Part shown: positions 35,197 through 43,850 of the stretch, piece by piece
Layout: each line of letters opens with the position of its first letter
How positions within the stretch are numbered: the stretch's first letter is position 1
Source: RGIG990 sp045589455
Lineage (GTDB): Bacteria; Verrucomicrobiota; Kiritimatiellia; RFP12; UBA3636
Assembly: GCA_045589455.1 (NCBI GenBank)
Contig: JAZNPC010000092.1
Span: 39,478 to 103,477, forward strand
Direction of reading: 5' to 3'
DNA: 64,000 nt
Translations under genes and position numbers: made by a program
Notes under the pieces: model-generated
Database searches by the model: none
What the model was told of the DNA's origin: nothing
Seen by the model: the letters and a program-made list of their open reading frames with translations, nothing else

Positions 35197-36315
35197 TCAA
35201 CTTTTAAGCTGTAGAAAAGAGGCTGATCCTTTTTCCGTCAGTAAATATTTTTGATTAGGATGACGAGGACTTTCAGGATATTGTAAACGAACAAAGCCAT
35301 TATTTATTGCTGGTTTCAAATAGTTCTTTAAGAAGTTCTTTCGATCAGAAAGACCTATCTGTTCCATCATAAATTTTAAAGTACAAGCGTCATTACCAAT
35401 CACCAAAATCAACTTATTGATAAACGGATTGCCTAAGCTTAACATACGGGAAGCTTGTGGGGTACTTGTGGGGTCAGCTTGTGGGGTTAGTTCTTTAGGT
35501 GGATTAACAACCAAAAAACGGTTCTTTAATTCATTACTCTCACCTAATAATAAATTACGGAAGAATCTCTCAATATATTTTAAATCAGATTCAATCTTGA
35601 GAGCATAATTACGATAATTAGCACGAACCAAAGCATTGCGAAAATACCAAGAATGCTCTGAAAAAAGCTCATTAGTAACACTAAAACCCATTGCCCTGAG
35701 GTACTTTATTGCAAATACAGCAGTTGTTCTTGTATTACCCTCTCTAAATGGGTGTATTTGCCAAATATTTGAAATAAATTTAGAAAAATGGTTAACCATT
35801 TCCTCACAAGAGAGATTTTTATAACTAAACTCCTTCTCTTGATTAAAATCATATTCCAAAGCTAATGTAATTTCCTCAAAACTCACATAAAGAACAGTCT
35901 CGCCTCTTAACACCCATTCCTTTTTTGTAATGTTGCAATTACGAAATGTTCCTGCAAAACTAAATACACCATCAAAAATACGCTTATGTATAGCAGCTAA
36001 TCCTGCTGGTGAAAATGAAAATGTTTGTTCACTTAACAACTTAGTTGTATTTGCCGAAACTTTATCTGCTTCTTCTGTACCATCTTCATTGTCATCACGT
36101 TCATTTTTATTTTCGTAATAAGAATTAATCAAATTACAAACATCATCAATAGAAATCTCGCCATCTATGTGACGCTTAGCGGTTTCCAAAAGATATTCAG
36201 ATGGAGACAAACCATCAACCTTTTGTAGACCAATGGATGTCTTCCAGGCTAGAATCTTATCATCCTTTTCTGGTACGCTTTGCTGCAGATATTGATTAAA
36301 TTCGTCGTGATTCAT
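35197..36315 (-). CDS. Fic-domain protein (AMP-transferase type) with N-terminal antitoxin-like part and winged-helix tail
   Basis: A 372-residue protein. The Fic core carries HPFREGNTRT (His188, HPFxxGNxR), the motif for transfer of AMP or another nucleotide to a target hydroxyl. Residues 1-70 resemble the VbhA-type inhibitory region (LSPSEYLLETAKRHIDGEIS), but the usual (S/T)xxxE(G/N) inhibitory helix is not obvious; SIGLQK has Gln where Glu is expected. A Pro/Gln/Ala-rich linker with PTSTPQA is followed by a winged-helix end (about 290-372). No separate antitoxin gene adjoins. It lies convergent to tadA and may be a solo, self-regulated Fic protein. Confidence 0.88.
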   Translation of the reverse strand: MNHDEFNQYLQQSVPEKDDKILAWKTSIGLQKVDGLSPSEYLLETAKRHIDGEISIDDVCNLINSYYENKNERDDNEDGTEEADKVSANTTKLLSEQTFSFSPAGLAAIHKRIFDGVFSFAGTFRNCNITKKEWVLRGETVLYVSFEEITLALEYDFNQEKEFSYKNLSCEEMVNHFSKFISNIWQIHPFREGNTRTTAVFAIKYLRAMGFSVTNELFSEHSWYFRNALVRANYRNYALKIESDLKYIERFFRNLLLGESNELKNRFLVVNPPKELTPQADPTSTPQASRMLSLGNPFINKLILVIGNDACTLKFMMEQIGLSDRKNFLKNYLKPAINNGFVRLQYPESPRHPNQKYLLTEKGSASFLQLKS

Positions 36316-36693
36316 AAACTTTTAACTACTTGATTCTACGAGACATACGAAATTAGACTAATTAAAGTGATATTTTTAATAAATTTGACATTCAGTACTA
36401 ATCTTGTCCCAGAACACTATTCTCTAAATGTATTTATAAATCTTCAAACATTTATATGGAAAATATTAAACCAAAACTTATTACTTATGTCAATATAGCC
36501 ACATAGCATAAATTCTATTGCTAACAAATTTAAGATAAAAGTCTCTCTTGCACCTAAAAAACGATAAAACTAGTGCATTTCCTTTCACAAACACAACTTA
36601 GAATTAAATGCTATACGAAGAAAACAATTCTTGTTTTTAGCCTCTTATATATGGTATACTAGTTACTCACATATTAACAAGGAGTTTCTTACT
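36316..36693. other. 378-bp gap between fic and purA
   Basis: AT-rich, without repeats or a credible gene. It holds the upstream regions of two divergent genes; the only clear element is the purA promoter at 36631-36660. Confidence 0.5.
36631..36660 (+). promoter_or_regulatory. Probable sigma-70 promoter of purA
   Basis: TTGTTT (36631-36636), 18 bp, TATACT (36655-36660), 34 bp before the purA ATG. AAGGAG follows at the expected place for translation. Confidence 0.55.
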
Positions 36694-37977
36694 ATGGCAA
36701 CAGCTATTGTCGGTGCAAATTGGGGCGACGAAGGCAAAGGTAAAATGACCGACCTTCTTGCTCGTGACGCAGATATTATCGTACGTTTTCAGGGTGGTAA
36801 CAACGCAGGCCACACAATCATCAATGATAAGGGCAGATTTGCTCTTCACCTACTACCATCTGGCGTATTCAATCCAAATGTAGTTAATGTTATTGGTACA
36901 GGTGTAGCACTTAACATCCGTGCATTTAAGAAAGAGCTTGATGAGCTAATTGAGGCTGGTATTGAGCCTAATATCATCGTTTCTGACCGTGCACAGGTGC
37001 TTCTAGACATCCATAAGCAGCTTGATGCTCTTGAGGAGCAGCGCCTAGGTAAGGCTGGCTTTGGTTCAACAAAGTCTGGTATCGCTCCTTTCTACTCTGA
37101 CAAGTATTCAAAGATTGGCTTCCAGGTTTGCGAGCTATTCCACTTGGATCAGATGGATCAGCGCATTCAGCTATTCTGCGATCGTAAGAACCCACTTCTA
37201 ACAAGCGTATACAATCAGCCAGCACTTGAGCCTGCTGCAATTAAAGCAGAGCTTGCTGAGCTAGCAGAGATTATTCGCCCATATGCTCGCGATACAGGTG
37301 ATTTCTTTAACAAGGCACTTAAGGAAGGCAAGCGCATCCTACTAGAGGGTCAGCTAGGCTCACTTAAGGATACAGACCATGGTATTTATCCTATGGTTAC
37401 ATCATCTTCTCCATTGGCTGGCTTTGCATCAATTGGTGCAGGCATTCCTCCATATGAGATTAAGGATATCATCACTGTTGTTAAGGCATATTCAAGTGCT
37501 GTTGGTGCTGGTCCTTTCGTATCAGAAATCTTTGGAGATGAGGCTGAGGAGCTACGTAAGCGCGGTGGTGATAAGGGTGAGTATGGTGCAACAACTGGCC
37601 GTCCACGTCGAGTAGGTTGGTTTGATGTTCCTGCAACACGCTATGGCTGCCAGCTACAGGGTGCAACTGAAGTGGCATTAACAATTGCTGATGCTCTTGG
37701 CTACCTAGATGAGATTCCTGTATGCGTTGCATACGAAATCGATGGCAAGCGCATTGACTACTTCCCTGCTACTCCATATCTATACAATGCAAAGCCAATT
37801 ATCGAAAAGCTTCCAGGCTGGAAGTGCGATATCCGCGGCGCAACAGATTGGGATGCACTACCTCAGCAGGTTCGTGACTACGTTAAGTTCATTGAGAAGA
37901 GCATCGGTGTACCTATTACATTCTTCTCAACAGGACCTGACCGTAAGGATATCATTCGCTTAGGTAAGCGCGCATAA
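36694..37977 (+). CDS. purA: Adenylosuccinate synthase
   Basis: A 427-residue GTP-dependent enzyme that joins IMP and aspartate to adenylosuccinate. The ATG at 36694, preceded by AAGGAG, gives MATAIVGANWGDEGKGK. The N-terminal P-loop-like motif GDEGKGK includes Asp12, the IMP-site base, and GGNNAGHT carries the catalytic His. FGSTKSGIAP and TGRPRRVGWFD are family motifs. Earlier in-frame ATGs would add an unrelated hydrophobic stretch. purB lies 122 bp downstream, so the two AMP-synthesis enzymes are paired, separated by strong hairpins. Confidence 0.96.
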   Translation: MATAIVGANWGDEGKGKMTDLLARDADIIVRFQGGNNAGHTIINDKGRFALHLLPSGVFNPNVVNVIGTGVALNIRAFKKELDELIEAGIEPNIIVSDRAQVLLDIHKQLDALEEQRLGKAGFGSTKSGIAPFYSDKYSKIGFQVCELFHLDQMDQRIQLFCDRKNPLLTSVYNQPALEPAAIKAELAELAEIIRPYARDTGDFFNKALKEGKRILLEGQLGSLKDTDHGIYPMVTSSSPLAGFASIGAGIPPYEIKDIITVVKAYSSAVGAGPFVSEIFGDEAEELRKRGGDKGEYGATTGRPRRVGWFDVPATRYGCQLQGATEVALTIADALGYLDEIPVCVAYEIDGKRIDYFPATPYLYNAKPIIEKLPGWKCDIRGATDWDALPQQVRDYVKFIEKSIGVPITFFSTGPDRKDIIRLGKRA

Positions 37978-38006
37978 GCTTGCCTTTCAATAAGGCAAAC
38001 TACTGA

Positions 38007-38066
38007 GCCCAAGCTTTGGGCTTTTAGTGCGGGGCGCTGCCTAGCAAATTGCTATGGCGACGCCCC
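38007..38066 (+). terminator. Tandem hairpins between purA and purB
   Basis: First hairpin: GCCCAA-GCT-TTGGGC (38007-38021), followed by TTTTA. Second: GGGGCG...CGCCCC (38031-38066), with TAGCAA-A-TTGCTA nested inside and a GCC/GGC pair between. The second ends 33 bp before the purB ATG and is followed by TTTCAATTTC. It may be a partial terminator that lowers purB expression, or an attenuator. Confidence 0.55.
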
Positions 38067-38099
38067 TTTCAATTTCAAAACAATTAAATTAACATACCC

Positions 38100-39398
38100 A
38101 TGATAGATCGTTACACAAGAAAAGAAATGGCTGCCCTATGGTCAAGCCATCATAAGTTTGAGGTTTGGTTAAAGGTTGAGCTTGCAGCTACAGAGGCTTG
38201 GGAAAAGCTAGGCGTTGTGCCAGCAGGAACAACTGAGCGTATGCGTGCAAATGCTAGCTTCACTGTTCAGCGCATTGATGAGATTGAAGCATCAACTCAT
38301 CATGATGTGGTTGCTTTCACACGCTGCGTGGCTGAGAGTCTTGGCGAGGATTCAAAGTGGCTCCACTATGGTCTAACATCAACTGATGTGGTTGATACAG
38401 CAGCTGCAGTGAATATTCATGAAGCATGTGGTATGCTAATTGAGGGAACAAAGAAGCTTATCGCAACCCTTGGTGAGCAAGCAAAGAAATATCAGGACAC
38501 ACCAGTAATGGGCCGCACACATGGTGTACATGCTGAGCCAACAACCTTTGGCATGAAGTTTCTTCTATGGCATGAGGATATGAAGCGCTGCCTAACTAGA
38601 CTTGAGGCTGCTGCTGAGACAATGCGTGTAGGCAAGCTTTCTGGTGCCGTTGGCAACTATGGCAACATTGATCCATTTGTGGAAAAATATGTTTGCGAGA
38701 AGCTAGGTATAAATCCTTCACCTATTTCTACTCAGGTATTGCAGCGCGATCGCCATGCTGAGCTAATGTGTGCTATTGCAATCACAGGCTCTTGCATTGA
38801 GAAGATTGCTACAGAGGTTCGTCATTGCCAACGCACAGAGCTACGTGAGGTTGAGGAGCCATTTGCAAAGGGTCAGAAGGGCTCTTCTACAATGCCACAC
38901 AAACGTAACCCAGTGAAGAGCGAGAACCTTTGCGGACTTTCACGTGTGCTACGTGGCTATGCTGTAACAGCAATGGAGAATGTGGCATTGTGGCATGAGC
39001 GCGATATTTCACACTCCTCTGCAGAGCGTATTATTATTGCAGATGCAACAACACTTCTTGACTATATGCTAGAGCGCATTAACTTCATCGTTGGCGGATT
39101 ACTAATCTACCCAGAGAACATGAAGCGCTCAATGGATATGAGCCATGGTCTTGTTTATTCTCAGCAGGTAATGCTTGCACTTGTAGCTGCTGGTATGCTA
39201 CGTGAAAAGGCATATGATCTTGTACAGCGTTTGGCTATGCAGGCTTGGGCAGAGAACAAGGACTACCCAGAGCTACTAAAGGCTGAGCCAGAGGTTGTTG
39301 CTCACCTATCAGCAGATGCAATTGATTTACTCTGCAAGCCAGAGAACAGCTTCAAAAACATTCCTCAGGTTTTTGACCGTTGCCTAAATGGCAAATAA
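38100..39398 (+). CDS. purB: Adenylosuccinate lyase
   Basis: A 432-residue fumarase/aspartase-superfamily homotetramer that removes fumarate from adenylosuccinate and from SAICAR. The flexible signature loop reads GSSTMPHKRNP (about residue 263), with the catalytic Ser in SS. STHHDVVAFT near residue 70 and GRTHGVHAEPTTFG near 140 (His) are the other active-site regions. Length and domain order are those of the bacterial PurB. It follows purA and a strong terminator closes the unit. Confidence 0.96.
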   Translation: MIDRYTRKEMAALWSSHHKFEVWLKVELAATEAWEKLGVVPAGTTERMRANASFTVQRIDEIEASTHHDVVAFTRCVAESLGEDSKWLHYGLTSTDVVDTAAAVNIHEACGMLIEGTKKLIATLGEQAKKYQDTPVMGRTHGVHAEPTTFGMKFLLWHEDMKRCLTRLEAAAETMRVGKLSGAVGNYGNIDPFVEKYVCEKLGINPSPISTQVLQRDRHAELMCAIAITGSCIEKIATEVRHCQRTELREVEEPFAKGQKGSSTMPHKRNPVKSENLCGLSRVLRGYAVTAMENVALWHERDISHSSAERIIIADATTLLDYMLERINFIVGGLLIYPENMKRSMDMSHGLVYSQQVMLALVAAGMLREKAYDLVQRLAMQAWAENKDYPELLKAEPEVVAHLSADAIDLLCKPENSFKNIPQVFDRCLNGK

Positions 39399-39422
39399 TA
39401 AGTCGTAGAAAACAAATTGATT

Positions 39423-39459
39423 AAAAAGGCTAAATGGAAAAACCATTTAGCCTTTTTAA
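39423..39459. terminator. Bidirectional terminator after purB
   Basis: AAAAAGGCTAAATGG, loop AAAAA, CCATTTAGCCTTTTT: a 15-bp perfect stem with T-runs on both sides. It lies between convergent purB and the DUF4186 gene and can serve both strands. Confidence 0.85.
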
Positions 39460-39503
39460 TTGCGTGATGAGTCCTCTGCATCCTGTTCACATCACACACA
39501 GCA

Positions 39504-39869
39504 TCAATTTGTAGAATGTAGCTCTATCCAGCGGAGAATGATGTCGAGGACGAGCTCACGCTCTTCGTAGGTTAGAGGGCGATTTTGTGGGATACGATGC
39601 CACTTTTCTAGGCATCCACGGCAGCAGGTTGCAGTTGCATGCTGAGCCACAAATACTGGGTAGCCACGCATAGGGGTTTGCTTGCCATCGTTTATTGGAT
39701 TGGCACAAAAGAGCTTTTTATCTAGCCACTGCTCTGCCTTGCCCCTTAATTCGCCATTAGATAATTGTATCTTGGCTGTTTCTAAATCCTTACCGGTTAG
39801 TTTAAAGCGAGAGCGAAACTTTGATTTAGCCAGTCTTTCAGCGAGTGCATTCCATGCCTCATCAGTCAT
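39504..39869 (-). CDS. DUF4186-family protein
   Basis: A 121-residue protein of unknown function. The ATG at 39869 is preferred (AGGGTGG about 8 bp before); an alternative GTG lies 12 bp upstream. It contains VAQHATATCCRGCLEKWH, with a Cys pair and His residues that could bind metal, and ends with a helix (EERELVLDIILRWIE). DUF4186 proteins occur in many bacteria without a known role. It overlaps the end of the SEDS gene by a few bp, so it is the last gene of the cell-wall operon. Confidence 0.75.
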   Translation of the reverse strand: MTDEAWNALAERLAKSKFRSRFKLTGKDLETAKIQLSNGELRGKAEQWLDKKLFCANPINDGKQTPMRGYPVFVAQHATATCCRGCLEKWHRIPQNRPLTYEERELVLDIILRWIELHSTN

Positions 39870-41319
39870 TTTTATGACCACCCTTTTTGCTCCTACCTGA
39901 AGAACGCTTCTTTGTGGCAGAGTCTGCTCCTAGTACATTTGCTTCTCCACCAAATGGCTTATCATGTGTGCGCCTTTTTTCTGATTTTGGTGCGCTTGCT
40001 TTACGCTTTGTTGATGGCTTATTTTTTGCTCGAGGCTTTCTCTTCTTCTTAGGACGCTTTGGTAATGGAGCATAATCAGAAATTGCAAGTAGAATACCGA
40101 CCATAAGCATTGTGGCAATTAGTGAACTACCTCCATGAGAAAGCAATGGCAAAGGTATGCCTGTTAATGGTATGGCTGTAGAAACACCACCAATATTAAG
40201 CAATGCTTGAACTCCAATACATGCCGTAAGACCTGTTGCTATTGTGCGTTGATAAACAGCATCTTCATAGGTCTTACCTTGAGCATCCTCAGCAACCTTC
40301 ATACCCGCAGCAACAAAAGCGATATATAACAAAACAACACATATGCAGCCAATATAACCCAACTCTTCACCAAGGACAATGTATACAAAATCTGATTCGA
40401 CAATTGGTACGACAGTTGGTGAACCGGCACCAACGCCACTACCCATAAGTCCTCCGGAATATAAAGCTACAAGCCCTTGTAATTGCTGCCATCCTAGCCC
40501 TGTAGCAACACTAAATGGATCATGCCATGCGTCCATACGTGCAGCACCTCGTGTCGTCAAAGGCATTAGTATTATTGCAGCCAAAATAAGTGCAGCCAAA
40601 CCAGCGAGCAAATACAACAAACGACGAGTTGATCCATAAAGCATCACTATTAATACAGCATTAAGCAATGCAAACATACCCATATCACCTTGAAGAATGA
40701 GTAAAACCATTGCAGGTGCCCATATAATAAAAACTGTTGAAATAATATTGAATGGTGGCAATGGAATTCCCAAGAAGCTACGTTTCAACATTATACAATG
40801 ACCAGCCAAAATCGTGGATATTGAAACAATAAGTAATGGTTTAACGATTTCAACAGGATTTATATTACCTGGTAAATATACCGCACCGCGATATTTTCTA
40901 CCAAATATCATAACAAAACAGATTGCAAGCAATGCTAGAGCCATAAATATGCCCCAATATGGCTTAAGCTTTGAAACCCTTCCATGTCGCCCCACTAAAT
41001 ATGTTACAAGCATTAGAACAATAGCTAATGGATAAACTAATTGGGACAAAGAAAAACCAAGCTGCAAGGTTCCAACGCGAAACTGAAGAACCATTCCTAT
41101 TCCGCACAGAATCATAATCACACTTACAACAGACAAACTTCCACTGTATCTAGAAAAATATAAAATACTAGTAGTTGCTGCCAAAATTAAAATATAGAGA
41201 AGTAAAGGGGCAAGCTCAACAAAACCCAGTGTTGGTGAATTTGCTAGCCGAGTCGCTAGCAAACTAAAATACATAGAAAGGAAAATCCCTAGTGGCAAAA
41301 TAAAACACCTTAAAATCAT
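39862..41319 (-). CDS. SEDS-family peptidoglycan glycosyltransferase (RodA/FtsW)
   Basis: A 485-residue protein with about ten membrane helices. Family motifs are present: GDMGMFALLNAVLI, the conserved Asp loop region EELGYIGCI and GIPLPLLSHGGSS near the end. GNINPVEIVKPLLIV matches the RodA/FtsW region before helix 5. SEDS proteins polymerise lipid II. An adjoining transpeptidase gene overlaps by 4 bp, so they form a pair for elongation or division. After the last helix comes a basic tail of about 70 residues rich in Lys, Arg, Pro and Ser (KRPKKKRKPRAKNKPSTKRK), unusually long for the family and probably cytoplasmic. Confidence 0.88.
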   Translation of the reverse strand: MILRCFILPLGIFLSMYFSLLATRLANSPTLGFVELAPLLLYILILAATTSILYFSRYSGSLSVVSVIMILCGIGMVLQFRVGTLQLGFSLSQLVYPLAIVLMLVTYLVGRHGRVSKLKPYWGIFMALALLAICFVMIFGRKYRGAVYLPGNINPVEIVKPLLIVSISTILAGHCIMLKRSFLGIPLPPFNIISTVFIIWAPAMVLLILQGDMGMFALLNAVLIVMLYGSTRRLLYLLAGLAALILAAIILMPLTTRGAARMDAWHDPFSVATGLGWQQLQGLVALYSGGLMGSGVGAGSPTVVPIVESDFVYIVLGEELGYIGCICVVLLYIAFVAAGMKVAEDAQGKTYEDAVYQRTIATGLTACIGVQALLNIGGVSTAIPLTGIPLPLLSHGGSSLIATMLMVGILLAISDYAPLPKRPKKKRKPRAKNKPSTKRKASAPKSEKRRTHDKPFGGEANVLGADSATKKRSSGRSKKGGHKND

Positions 41320-42947
41320 CTACCACCCCCTACAATAGATTGCTCTTTAGGTTGCTCATTAATTGGATTTGCCGCCTGTAAAACGCCTACAGCAACCGGC
41401 AATGCCGCTGAAGAACCATAACCAGCATTCTCAACAATTACAGCAACAACCAACCGTTGGGAACCAGTATTATTAAAGCATATAAACCAAGAGTGATCTT
41501 CTCCTCCTGGATTTTGCGCAGTACCGGTCTTTCCACAAACCTCAAGACCTGTAACATTTGCTCCTTTACCCGTTCCTTCTGTAACCACAAAACGCATAGC
41601 GCTGCGGACTCTCGCTGCAACCTCTGGAGTAAAACCTTCAGAATATACCGCTGGCTCCTGATCCTCAAGCAAACGTGGCGCCATTATATCTCCATTATTG
41701 TTTGCAAAAGCCGTAGTTAGCATTGCCATATGAAATGGCGTCATTGCTAATTTTCCTTGACCAATAGAAAGCTGAGAAAGCTCACGTATCATCCCCTTCT
41801 CTAAATGCGGAATTTTACTTTCACGCGAGGACACCATACCTGAATCACCCTCAAAAAGAACATAGCGCTTCTTAAAGCCAAGCCTATCAACTAAACCATT
41901 GAATGCATCTACACCAGCTTCCACACCAGCTCTGGCAAAGTATGTGTTTGATGATTTTGAAAGTGCTGTATTTAGATCTAGCTGACCAAAGCCATGCCAT
42001 TTAAGTCCACGCTCCTCATACAAATAATATTCATGATCGCGAATTGGGCGATTTGCTCCGGGCGCATAATAACCCTCTGCAGGACATGGCAACACCTCAG
42101 AAACACCTTGTTCTAACATTAAAGCAGCTATCAAGGTTTTAAATGTAGAACCAGCGGGATAATGTCCATGAATGGCTCGATTTAATAATGGAGATCTTTC
42201 GTCGACAAGTAGAGAGCGAGTATAATTATTTGGATCATATGAAGGAGATGATAGCAATACGCGAATTGCACCATTATCTGGATCAATTGCTACAACAGCC
42301 CCCTTTCGACCATCCATTAGTTCATAAGCTCGCTGTTGCAAATCCACATCAATAGTTAAAACTACATTTGTTCCAACATTACGTATCTCTTTGAGAGCAT
42401 TTTCTCCAACTTCCTTCAATTGTAAATCACTATCCAAGGTGTAGCCACTGAGCAAAAAATCTGCTGCATTCTCAATACCAGTTAACCCCTCAGTCGGGTG
42501 CCGATAACCAACAATATGTGCTGTCACAGGTCCATATGGATAAATGCGAGTAATAAAAGACCCAGGATGGGTTTTTGCAAGAACTCGACCCTTACAATCT
42601 AAAATTTCTCCTCTCACTAAATTATGGGCTGCATTATCTGGCCGTGGATTATATCGCTCCATAAAGCGAACAAATTCTTTACTAGTAAAGCCTGAAAGCT
42701 GCCATGTACTCTGATAAACAAGTATAAAAACAAAACCCACAGTAATAAGTAGCAAAAATGGCATTAATATTACATGTGTAATTGTTTTTTTCTTACCTTT
42801 TTTTGATTCAGATGTTTTTTCTCGATTTGGAGAAACACATAGAAAATACAACGATACTATGCATAAAATATAAAATGCAAACCGAAATAGTGTTAGTACC
42901 GATTTAAGTAACCCAGAATTTAAAGCATCACAAACTGCATCTAACAT
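41316..42947 (-). CDS. Class B penicillin-binding protein (transpeptidase)
   Basis: A 543-residue PBP with the serine acylase motifs in order: GSTFK (SxxK, catalytic Ser), SSN (SKSSNTYF) and KTG (CGKTGTAQNPGG). The N-terminal part has two hydrophobic segments (about 14-40 and 55-80) before a dimerisation domain with LVRGEILDCKGRVLA, where single-pass PBPs have only one. It would cross-link the strands made by the SEDS partner with which it overlaps by 4 bp. It resembles the FtsW/PbpA pair of Gram-positives in size, or PBP2/RodA. A Thr/Gln/Glu-rich tail ends it. Confidence 0.88.
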   Translation of the reverse strand: MLDAVCDALNSGLLKSVLTLFRFAFYILCIVSLYFLCVSPNREKTSESKKGKKKTITHVILMPFLLLITVGFVFILVYQSTWQLSGFTSKEFVRFMERYNPRPDNAAHNLVRGEILDCKGRVLAKTHPGSFITRIYPYGPVTAHIVGYRHPTEGLTGIENAADFLLSGYTLDSDLQLKEVGENALKEIRNVGTNVVLTIDVDLQQRAYELMDGRKGAVVAIDPDNGAIRVLLSSPSYDPNNYTRSLLVDERSPLLNRAIHGHYPAGSTFKTLIAALMLEQGVSEVLPCPAEGYYAPGANRPIRDHEYYLYEERGLKWHGFGQLDLNTALSKSSNTYFARAGVEAGVDAFNGLVDRLGFKKRYVLFEGDSGMVSSRESKIPHLEKGMIRELSQLSIGQGKLAMTPFHMAMLTTAFANNNGDIMAPRLLEDQEPAVYSEGFTPEVAARVRSAMRFVVTEGTGKGANVTGLEVCGKTGTAQNPGGEDHSWFICFNNTGSQRLVVAVIVENAGYGSSAALPVAVGVLQAANPINEQPKEQSIVGGGR

Positions 42948-42978
42948 AACTCAATCCAAACAAAATAAAAAGGAAATG

Positions 42979-43803
42979 TTAAATGCGAATTATTTGATTT
43001 TTTCTGGCATTTAAACGTTCTGCCTGAAGCTTTTTAAGCCTACGTGCTCGGGCTAAGCGTTCAAAAATACCATATTTATGTGGCTCAGAGTGAAGCTCTT
43101 CTTGTAATGAGATTATATCTGTAACAATAGAAATTGCATATTGGCCAAACCAAGAATAATGACCAATGTATGAGGTGTTCTCTTCATCGGAAATCTCACA
43201 AAGACCAAGAGATTTCTCATTGCATACAATATTACAAAAACCACATCTAAAGCCAGTGCCTCGGACCTTTGAGGTCGCCTCCTTAAATGTCCAAAGAACT
43301 GTCTTGTCTCCAATATAATCGCCTTTTTCTACAAGATAATCTTTTTCTGAAACAAACTTTCTACGAAGACAAGGTATTCTCCAAGAGCGCTTTTCCAAAT
43401 CTATCCCAACACGTTGCTTACTATTTTTTGCATATGCAGCAAAAACAATCTTATCTTTATGAGAAAGAGAACAATTAAGCTGAAGATAACGACCCGTTCC
43501 AGGCTCATAAATAACAATATAGGGAGCTCCCAAATTTGTTTTACGAACACTCATATGCTTAGGATTTTTAAGTAAACCATCCTTTATGAGTAAACGCTTT
43601 AGAGCCATTCTAGAAGCAATCCATTCGTTTTTTCGTTGAGTGTGAGAAATAGCCTCACACTCAACTAATTCTTCAGCTGTGAAGTAGCCAAGTATTTGGT
43701 CCTGGCTTAGCTTTTCAAGCATAGTGGTGTGCCACATTGCCGCACTAACACTGGAAACCTCTGGCATAACGCGACTAATGTCTTGAAACGTATTTTTTGC
43801 CAT
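42979..43803 (-). CDS. 4'-phosphopantetheinyl transferase
   Basis: A 274-residue Sfp-type enzyme that puts the phosphopantetheine arm on carrier proteins. It carries VGIDLE (the GIDxE magnesium motif) and WTFKEATSKVRGTG (WxxKEAxxK), with the N-terminal half containing SRMALKRLLIK and NCSLSHKDKI. No PKS/NRPS gene is in the window; the target may be a fatty-acid ACP or a carrier elsewhere. It lies 31 bp before the PBP gene. Confidence 0.88.
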   Translation of the reverse strand: MAKNTFQDISRVMPEVSSVSAAMWHTTMLEKLSQDQILGYFTAEELVECEAISHTQRKNEWIASRMALKRLLIKDGLLKNPKHMSVRKTNLGAPYIVIYEPGTGRYLQLNCSLSHKDKIVFAAYAKNSKQRVGIDLEKRSWRIPCLRRKFVSEKDYLVEKGDYIGDKTVLWTFKEATSKVRGTGFRCGFCNIVCNEKSLGLCEISDEENTSYIGHYSWFGQYAISIVTDIISLQEELHSEPHKYGIFERLARARRLKKLQAERLNARKNQIIRI

Positions 43804-43850
43804 AGTTTACCCCCTATGCCTGATTTTTTTGTTATAACTATAACTTTTGA

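Noticed and set aside
38007..38066. A purine riboswitch before purB
   Set aside because: No conserved purine-aptamer core (the three-way junction with loop-loop pairing) is visible; it is only two simple hairpins.
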